DNA of 64,000 bases from Fistularia commersonii (lineage: Eukaryota > Chordata > Actinopteri > Syngnathiformes > Fistulariidae). Below, one piece after another: positions 48,198 to 58,100 of the stretch (the first letter of the stretch is position 1; each line of letters starts with the position of its first letter). The notes beneath the pieces are model-generated. The model did no database searches. It was not told the origin of the DNA and saw only the letters and a list, made by a program, of their open reading frames with translations. The stretch is taken from NCBI GenBank assembly GCA_037954325.1, contig JBBMNZ010000035.1, positions 3,073,501-3,137,500 on the forward strand, written 5' to 3'. The translations under genes and the position numbers were made by a program.

Positions 48198-50380
48198 ATG
48201 GCTGCGTCACTGTGGTTCCTGGGGGCGTGCGCGCTCACGTTGACTCACGTGCACCCCTCCGTGCAAGGTAAGCGTGACATCACTGCACACACACACACAC
48301 ACACACATACAGAGCTGCGGCCTCAGGGTTGAGGCCGGTCCGGTAACAAACAAACGGGAGAAGAAAATTCTAGAAAAATGCTTTGACCTCCAGATGCAGA
48401 AGGTTCCGGAAAGGACGGCGAGGTGACGTCCGGGCGCCACCCAACGCCGGGAAACACCAACCACCTACGCCGCCATCCAAATATAGCTGCGCGGGAAACA
48501 CGAGCACAGTGGCGCGGCCGCCGTCGCGCGCTAATTGGATTTCTCGTATAGCCAAGGTCAAAATGGCGCGCGGCGGCGACTACATTTCCACGGGCATTTG
48601 GCGAACCCTCCTCGCGAGGACGCAGCCGGGGGCGCTAAACACACTAGCCCGTTAGCGGCATTGTTTATGGAAATAACCATAACAGTGCTAGCTAGTACCT
48701 CTACTAATACTGCAGAAATAGCGCTGGAATACAATTTTTAGTTTTTTGCGCGCGAGTAGGGGAGCTCACTTCAGCGATGCATTCAGCGGCCGGGAGCACA
48801 TCCCAGAATAATCCCATGTGGCCAGCGCACGTCAGATCCCTCTTTATCCTTAGTAGGTCATTGAGATGAACGCGGAGCCATAATTATGCCCCCCCCCCCC
48901 CGCTCCTCTTCCGTCTCTTCTTTATTGATAGCGTCGGTTGTGTTTGCCCGCAGGGCGTTCATAGGTGATTTCACAAATCGCGGCGGCGGCGGCGGCGGTG
49001 TTGGCGAAGGCCACGAAGAGCGCGCTCCCCATCCCCCCTCCCCAGGGCCCTGGGGACCCCCGGCGCTGCAGGCGTGGAGGAGCGCGATGATTAAAAAGAG
49101 CCATTAATGCACGGAGGAGTAACCAATGAGAGCCGGCGTTGCTACGGTTCGAGTTATCCGGTCCAAATTCGAGAAGTAATATCAAACCGACCAATCGGGG
49201 AGGGGACGTAGGAGAGACGTTCAGCCGTGGGGACGGGCGTCAAAGTGTTTTTTTTATCTCAGAACTTGTGTTGATTACAAATAAAAAACAAATTTTCTTC
49301 TTTCCTGCCCCCTTTCTCCGGGCCTCTCCGGCAGCCATGTCCCGGGCCACCATGCCGTTCGGGCTGCTGCGCCGCGAGCTGGCGTGCGAAGGTTACCCCA
49401 TTGAGCTGCGTTGCCCCGGCAGCGACGTGGTGATGGTGGAGACCGCCAACTACGGACGCACCGACGACAAGATTTGCGACGCCGACCCCTTCCAGATGGA
49501 GAACACGCAGTGCTACCTCCCTGACGCGCTCAAAATAATGGCCCTGAGGTGTGTGTGTGTGTGTAGCTGGATGCCTACTGATGTTTATACAGGAAGCTGT
49601 GTTGTATTTTGAGCCGATCGATGAGCTTGTGTGTGCGCCGTCCCTTTACATCCATGTTACAGGAAACATTAGACGCGTGTGTACATGTATGCATGTGTGT
49701 GTGCGCGCATGTGTGTGTGTGTGTGTGTGTGTGCAGAACCCACTCCAGCCTGACTGCACCATTAGCTGTGTGCTCAGCAGTGTTTTCCTAGAACTAATCA
49801 ATATTCAGAGCAGACGAATGGAGGGCCCTTCACTTCATCCTTTTCCTGGACGTTATTCAACGCCCCCCCTTTTCCGCCCCCTTTACCCCCCCCCCCCCAA
49901 AAAAAAAAAAAAATTGGCTCCGCCCCCTCCAGGTGTAACAACAGGACGCAGTGCGTGGTGGTCGCCGGCGTCGACGTCTTCCCGGACCCCTGTCCCGGGA
50001 CGTACAAGTACCTGGAGATCCAGTACGAGTGTGTCCCTTATAGTGAGTACATGCACGGCAACACACACACATGCACGCACACATGTAACACACACTCACA
50101 CACTCACACACATACATTGCAGATGTGATATGTGTTTTTAACCTGATCTTTTTGAATGGAGCTGTGTTTTTTTTAGGTCTGAGCTCTGTTGCTTGTGTAA
50201 CCTTTCGTGTCGCCCGGGAGATTGACGCATAGAGAAAACGTGTGTGTTTTTTTTTTTTGTTTTTTTTTTTCTCCTCAGGGAGCGCGCGCGTGCACGTGCA
50301 CGCACGCCAGTTGTATCAAATGTTGAAAACTAAATGCAAGGAATATGCTAAGAGCAGACGTGTGCATACTGTATGTATTC

Positions 50381-50412
<32 letters not shown>

Positions 50413-50752
50413 CATGTGTGTGTGTTTCTGAGGGAGATAGAGAGAGAGAGAGCCTGCTTGCTTGAGCGTGCACGTGCGTGCGTGCATGTGTTTTCTTTTC
50501 CAGATTCACGCCACAGGAGTTGCTCTCTTTTCTCCACAGGAGCCTGATTGAGGGAAGGAGAGATGGGGGGGGAGGAGGGAGGAAAGAGGGGATGGGGAGG
50601 GAGGAGTGTGTGGTTGGGGGGCGCAGGGGGTGCACGGGGGAAGCAGGAAGGGGAAGCTGTTGTTTTTTTTTTTTTTTTACGGAGAGCGAACAATGTTTGT
50701 GGTGAGAATGAGTTCCAGAATCTTTATCTGTGCCAATTCTTTTTCTTTCTGC

Positions 50753-50786
<34 letters not shown>

Positions 50787-51267
50787 CTCCTCCTCCTCCT
50801 TTTTCTGGCCTTTTCCGCGCTCTCCTCGTGCATTCTTGCTTCTTCTTCTTTACCTCCCTCCCTTCGCCCCCCCTCTGATTTCTCTTTCTCTCTCTCTCCC
50901 TCTCTTTTTTTTTCCTATGCTTGAGTAGAAGTGGACCAAAAAGGTAAAGACACCACATCGTAGCATCTTGATCTCTCCTTGCCCCCCCGACACCGCTCTT
51001 TCTCTCCTCCTCTTCCTCTCTCCTGCCATCGCTCTCTTCCTCCAACCCTAGGACGTTGTTTGGTAGTCATGCTGGATGTTGCCCCCCTTCCTCCTCCTCC
51101 TTCTTTCTTTTCCATCCTCCCTCGTTCTCAGTTCTTTTTTTTTCCCGCCACCATCCATCACTCGTTGTATGGAAAGCCCCCTTCTTATCCGGATTCACGC
51201 AGGTTCTTCACCTGGTTTTCCTCTTTTTCCTCTCGTCCATCCTCTCTCCTCGCGCACAAACGTGACC

Positions 51268-51312
<45 letters not shown>

Positions 51313-51559
51313 GTCTTTTTTGACACGCAAGCACCCTTCCTTCCTTCCTTCCTTTCCTTCCTTTCCTTCCTCTTCATCGTCCTCTTCATGCTTTTTCCCC
51401 TTTTCTTCCCCTTTATAGGAAGAGCCCCTTATTTATCTTCATAGGAAAAAAAAACAACAAAAACAAACAAACAAACAAAAACAACAACAACAAAAAAAAA
51501 AGACCGAAATGTATGTGATTGTGTGTCCGTCCGGATGTGTGCTTTACAGAGCACCGCTA

Positions 51560-51590
<31 letters not shown>

Positions 51591-51623
51591 TGCCAAAACT
51601 GCATGCCGGTGTGCGACTGTTCG

Positions 51624-51667
<44 letters not shown>

Positions 51668-51930
51668 GTTATTGACATGTGGATGGACCAATCGTTGTGC
51701 TCGACGTCAAACTAACCTGCCCTCTCATTCACTTCAAGGCAAAATTTAGCTCCGCCCACCGCGTCCCTGACTACCTCACACTCTTTTCTCAGTTTTTGCA
51801 CTAACCCCCCCTTCACCCTTACCCCCCCAAAACACACACACACACACACACCCTCTCACACACACACAATTAACACGCTCATACATCTTTCATTGCAGTG
51901 TCCCTGTTGTATAACCCCCACAAACACACA

Positions 51931-51972
<42 letters not shown>

Positions 51973-52166
51973 ACAAGTGTGTGTTTTGACGTCTCCTCAG
52001 TTGCTTATCTCTTTAGATCAGCGCAGGTATTTTAAAGCCCTTCTTCTTCTTCTTCTTCTTCTTCTCTCTCTCTCTTTCTCTTTTCTTTTTTGTTTATTTT
52101 CTCTAAATCTCGCTGCATCAACCACATCTAATCCAATTCCACGCATCGATTCCATTTTACCTTCTA

Positions 52167-52223
<57 letters not shown>

Positions 52224-53216
52224 CCGCCTCCCTCCTCTTCCTCACATCCCTCCGTCCGCCTGACTCCTCCTCCCGTCCCCGTCCCGCCTCTCCCTGGTCT
52301 CCCAGTTTTCGTGTGTCCCGGCTCGCTGCTCAGCATCCAGCCGGCGTCCTCCCTCCTGGAGGCGGAGCATCAGTCGGGCGCTTGGTGCAAGGACCCGCTG
52401 CAGGCCGGCGACCGGCTCTACGTCATGCCGTGGACGCCGTACCGGACGGAGGTGCTGTACGAGTACGCCTCCTGGGACGACTACCGCCAGAACAGGGTCA
52501 CCACCACCTACAAGTGAGTGGGCGGCGGCGGCGGCGGCGGGGAATCCGATTGTGATTTTAAATCCCGGGCGACAGGTGATAAAAGTGGTGGTGTGGCGAG
52601 AGTACATGTTGTGTTCATTGGACCTTCAGAGTCCTACACACACACACACACACACACACACACTTTCCTGTTCATCTGCAAAACCGCTGGCTTATCATCA
52701 TGTGATTAATTTTATTACGGCTGCGCTGCTTTGTGAGCTCATGGTGTGTATTTTTTTATTCTTAAATATTATCATACTAGATATCAACATTATTAATTGT
52801 CTATATTATGAAAAGTATACAATGCAAGCTAACAAAGAAGGTGTATATGATTTTTATCGTATTATTATTAAGGTTGTAAATGTCTGTTTCAAGCATCCTG
52901 TTCTATTTGACGTCAACTTTTCACATTCATTTAACAGTTAGTCACCTTTATTATCATTATTATTATTATTAATTGTGTTATTATTCCATTTTTATATTAT
53001 TATCGTATTGTTAATATTATTATCAGTAGTAGTAGTATTAAACTTTATTATTATTATGTGTATTATTATTTTACTTATATTACTATTATTATTTTAATTG
53101 TATTCTTATTCTTATTGTTATATTTTATATCCATATTATTTTTATTACTATTTTAATTGAATAATTATTATTTATTTATTTTTAATTATATTATTGTTAT
53201 AATTTAGATTTTATTA

Positions 53217-53247
<31 letters not shown>

Positions 53248-55106
53248 AATATCATGTATTATTTCTTTTAAATGTGCATTTTGTGTTTATTCATGTCTGT
53301 GCAGTACGGTGAGTGAGGCGCCTTAAATAAGATATCTTATTATTATTATGTTCTAGGCTGCCGAGTCGCGTGGACGGCACGGGCTTCGTGGTTTACGACG
53401 GCGCCGTGTTCTACAACAAGGAACGGACGCGCAACCTGGTCAAGTACGACCTGCGCACGCGCATCAAGAGCGGCGAGGCCGTCGTGGTCAACGCCAACTA
53501 CCACGACACGTCGCCGTACCGCTGGGGCGGGAAGTCGGACATCGACCTGGCCGTGGACGAGAACGGCCTGTGGGTGATTTACTCCACCGAGGCCAACAAC
53601 GGGCGCATCGTGGTCAGCCAGGTAGGACGGGCGGCGGCGAAGGGCGGGGTCAATCGTAGCGGCGGCGGCGGCCCCTCACGCCCCTTCTGCGTCCCGGCAG
53701 GTGAACCCCTACACGCTGCGCTTCGAGGGCACGTGGGCCACCGGTTTCGACAAACGCGGCGCCAGCAACGCCTTCATGGCGTGCGGCGTGCTCTACGCCG
53801 TGCGCTCCGTCTTCCAGGACGACGACGGGCAGGCGGAGGGCCGGGTCGGCAGCGACATGGTGGTCTACGCCTACGACACCAGCCGGGGCCAGGAGCTCCC
53901 CGTCCAGATCCCGTTCCCGAACCCCTACCAGTACATCTCCTCCGTCGACTACAACCCCCGCGACAACCAGCTGTACGTGTGGAACAACTACAACGTTCTC
54001 CGATACCCGCTGCAGTTCACGCCGCCGCCGCCCACCAAAGGTCAGCGCCGGGCCGCCGCGGTGTCGATTTTACCACGGAGCGCGATCGTCGAATGACGTT
54101 CTCCGCCCCCGCAGGTCCCCTGTCCTCGCTGATGACCACCGTGCGTTCCTACACCGCCACCGTGGCGCTGACGCCCGTCAGGCCGTCGGCCTCGCACCCG
54201 GTCGGGGTCATCAACCGCGGGCCCTTCGACCAGCGGCCCATCACCGCCATGGTGCCGCTGACCCCGCGGCCGCCGCTCAGGGTCCCGCTGGCGCCCGGCG
54301 TCCCCGGGCAGGTGGGCGGGTGCGAGGGGCGGGTGGCGCGAGGCGTTCAGTGGCCGTCCACCCTGAAGGGGGAGACCGTGGAGCGGCCGTGCCCGAAGGG
54401 ATCGCTGGGTATGTGCGTGTTGTGCACGTTGTACAAGCATGCGCGCGCGCGTGTGTGTGTGTGTGTGTGTAATTCCCTGTGAAATCCAGTCGGATGTCCT
54501 CCCTTTGACTCGCCGTCAGATGACAGCGACCCCGGAGCCGCCGCCGTTCTCCCTCCGTCCTCGTCCTGACGGAGCCTAATCTCGTCTAATCTCGTCTGAT
54601 CTCATATAATCTCGCCTAATCTCGTCTAATCTGCCATAAGTGAATCCAGGTGTGGCGGTTACGTCATGGTTAGCGTAACAACCCCCGGGACGATGTGTCC
54701 GTAGTGGAATAGCACAGCTACTTCCTGTTCTGCTGCTGTTAGCATTAGCATCGGGGCAGGAAGAAGCAGCCTGTCGGTCCGCTGGATCAGGAGTGAATGG
54801 TTGGATGATTGACAGCTGGCCCGTCCAGGCTAAGCCCCGCCCCCTCGCCTCAGTGCCAGCTGTGATTGGCTGTAGCTCCTCCAACCCCATTATACATAAT
54901 TGCATTTTCTTCTCTATAATTAAGACAATTAGCAGAATTAACACGAATTAGCTTTATTATGGTTATTGAAGTGTTGCCATGGTAACCCTCCTGCAGGGAT
55001 CGCCTCCTACCAGTGCATGCTGTCGCCGATAGGATGGAGCTCCAGAGGGCCCGACCTCTCCAACTGCACTTCTCCGTGGGTCAGCCAGATCGCACAGAAG
55101 GTCCGA

Positions 55107-55142
<36 letters not shown>

Positions 55143-58100
55143 CCCAGTCCGGTGCAGCTCTGAAATGTCGCAAGCGTTCGACATTACGGGGGCAAAAACG
55201 AGTCGCCCGCCGTTTCAGATAAAGAGCGGGGAGAACGCGGCGAGCATCGCCGGGGAGCTGGTGGACCTGACGGGGGGCCGGATCTACGCCGGAGACGTCA
55301 GCATGTCCGTCAAGCTCACCAAGCAGCTCCTGGACATCCTGGACTCACAGCTCCAGGCCCTGAGGCCGGCCAATAAGGAGTCGGCGGCGCGGAATTACAA
55401 CAAGGTAACCGATTGTTTATTTTTTGTTAAACGCCGGCGTCGTAGCGGATTTGACGTCCGTCTTTTCTTTTAAATTCCAGCTGCAGAAGAGAGAGCGGAC
55501 CTGCCGGGCGTACGTTGAGGTGAGTGAGGCGTTCCTTGCGTTCACACACCCTCGCCGTCCCAAACCGCCACGCCGACCCTCCGCCCCTTTCCCCCCCGTT
55601 CGGCGCAGGCGGTGGTCAAGATCGTAGACAACCTGCTGGGCCCGGAGGCGCTGGTGTCGTGGGCGGACATGAGCGGCGTGGACCAGTCGCGCTCGGCGTC
55701 GCTGCTGCTGGACGCGCTGGAGAACGGCGCCTTCCTGCTGGCCAACAACCTCTACGAGGGCCGCTTCAGTTACAGGAAGCCCAACGTCGGTGAGGCACGC
55801 CTCCTCCACGGTCGCCGCGGCAACTCGCATCTCAGACAGCCAATTGCACGGCATGTGTGTGTGTGTGTGTGTGTGTGCGTGTAGATCTGGAGGTGTACGT
55901 GCTGAACACGGAGGCGGACATCCAGGACCTGACCTTCCCTCACTCCTACGACAGCGACAGCATCCTGCAGATAACGGCGGCGGCGCTGCAGCAGTACAGC
56001 AATAACGGTCCCAAAGCCGATCGCGATCGATTATCCGATCGATAACCGATCGAGTAAAACCCGCGGGTCCGAGCTCTTCTTCTTCTTCTTCTTCCTCCCG
56101 CCGCAGGTCAGGTGAAGCTGGTGCTGTCGCTGTACAAGAACCTGGGCGCCTTCCTGACCACCCAGAACTCCACCCTGCGTCTGGGTCTGGGTCTGGGCTC
56201 GGGGTCAGAGGTCAGGCGGCGGAGCCTGGTGGTCAACTCCCACGTCATCTCCGCCTCCGTGCACCGCGGCTCCACGAGGGTTTACCTCTCCGAACCGGTG
56301 GTCTTCACCCTCCGGCACCTGCAGGTGGCTAGCATAGCGTTCAAAAATGTCCCCCCGGGTGACGCTAGCTCTGTTCGCTAACGTGTCCGCGCCGTTCGCC
56401 GTGCAGCTGGAGAACCACTTCGGGCCAAACTGCTCCTTCTGGAACGCTTCCGGGGTGTCGGGGAACGGCCGCTGGTCCACGCAGGGGTGCCGCCTTCTGC
56501 ACACCAACAACACACACACCACCTGCGCCTGCAACCACCTGTCCAGCTACGCCGTCCTGATGACGTACCAGCAGCCGGCCGTGAGTCCCCCTCCCCCTCC
56601 TCCTCCTTCTGCCGTGTTGGGTTACCGTGGCAACAAGCATCTCGAAAGGGAGATCTCGGCTCGTGTTTTCGCCGTTCCGGACGACGCTTCGCCGAACACC
56701 CGCCCCCGAAAAATATCCGAAAATATCGTCCGGGGGTCGGTTTGATTTCCGGAGTTACTTTTAAAAAACACAAACCGCCGGAGGCTTCGGTGCGCTCGTC
56801 TGTGGAGGCGCGGTTTGACAAGGCGTTGTTGTGCAGCGAGCGAAGCGGCGGGGTGTTTTTCTTTTTTTTTTCGTCTTTCTCGCCGCGGGATTGTTCCGAG
56901 AGAGTCGAGCATCTCACCGCCTCCTCCTCTCCGCCAGTCCGCCGCGGGAGTGGAAGAGCTCCTGGTCTACGTGATCTCCTGGGTGGGGATCTCGGTGGCG
57001 CTGGTGTGTCTGGCCACCTGTCTTACCACGCTGTGCTGCCAGGGGGCGCCGTGGCACACCGACCACAGCACCATCCACTGCAACCTGTGGGCCAACCTGC
57101 TGCTGACCGAGCTGCTCTTCCTGGTGGGGGCCAACAAGACGCAGTACACGGTGAGCGCTCGGCCGCTCCGGGGGGGGGGGGGGAGGGGGGGTCTGAGAAG
57201 CAAAAACCGAACCCCCGCGGTGTTCTCGCCCCAGGTGGTGTGCTCCTTCCTCGCCGGCCTGCTCCACTTCTCCCTGCTGGCCGTCTTCTGCTGGCTCTGC
57301 CTGGAGGGCGTGGAGCTCTACCTGCTGCAGAGGGAGGTGTTCGAGGGACGGAACTCCAGGCGCAAGTACTTCTACCTCTGCGGTTACTCCATCCCCGGGC
57401 TGGTGGTGGCCGTGTCGGCGGCCATCGACTTCAGGGGCTACGGCTCCAAAACGGCGTATGTGTTTATAACACAGCAATAATCACGTTATTACACGATCGT
57501 CCCGTAAGCGCCACTGTTTTTTTTTTTTTTTTTTTTTGGGATGCAGCTGCTGGCTCCGCACAGACAACTACTTCATCTGGAGCTTCCTGGGACCCGTCGC
57601 CGTCGTCATCACGGTGAGAGCCGCGTCCCGAAACGGCGATGATTCATGTATTTCGGGGGGGGGGAGGGAGCGTCGGGGTCACGGACCGTATCTGCGTCCG
57701 CAGCTGAACCTGATCGTGCTGGTGATGACCCTGCACAAGATGCACAGCACCGCCGCCTTGAAGCCCGACTCCAGTCGCCATGACAACCTGAGGCGAGTCA
57801 AGACGAGACGCCTCCTCCTGCAAGCTCTGGTTACGTCGGGTCTCATATCCGCCTGACGCTCCTCTTCCTCCCGCCAGGGCGTGGGCGGTGGGCTCGCTGA
57901 CCCTCCTCTTCCTCCAGTGCGTCACCTGGTCTTCGGGCCTGATGTTCCTGCTGGCGCCGTCGCTCCTCCTGGCGTACCTCTTCGCCTCCCTCAACACGGC
58001 GCAGGGCCTCCTGGTCACCATCCTGCACTGCACGCTCGCCAGGAAGGTCAGCCCCCGCTCGCCGGTTGCGTCGCGTAGCTTCTCGCGTTTCCTTAAAACC

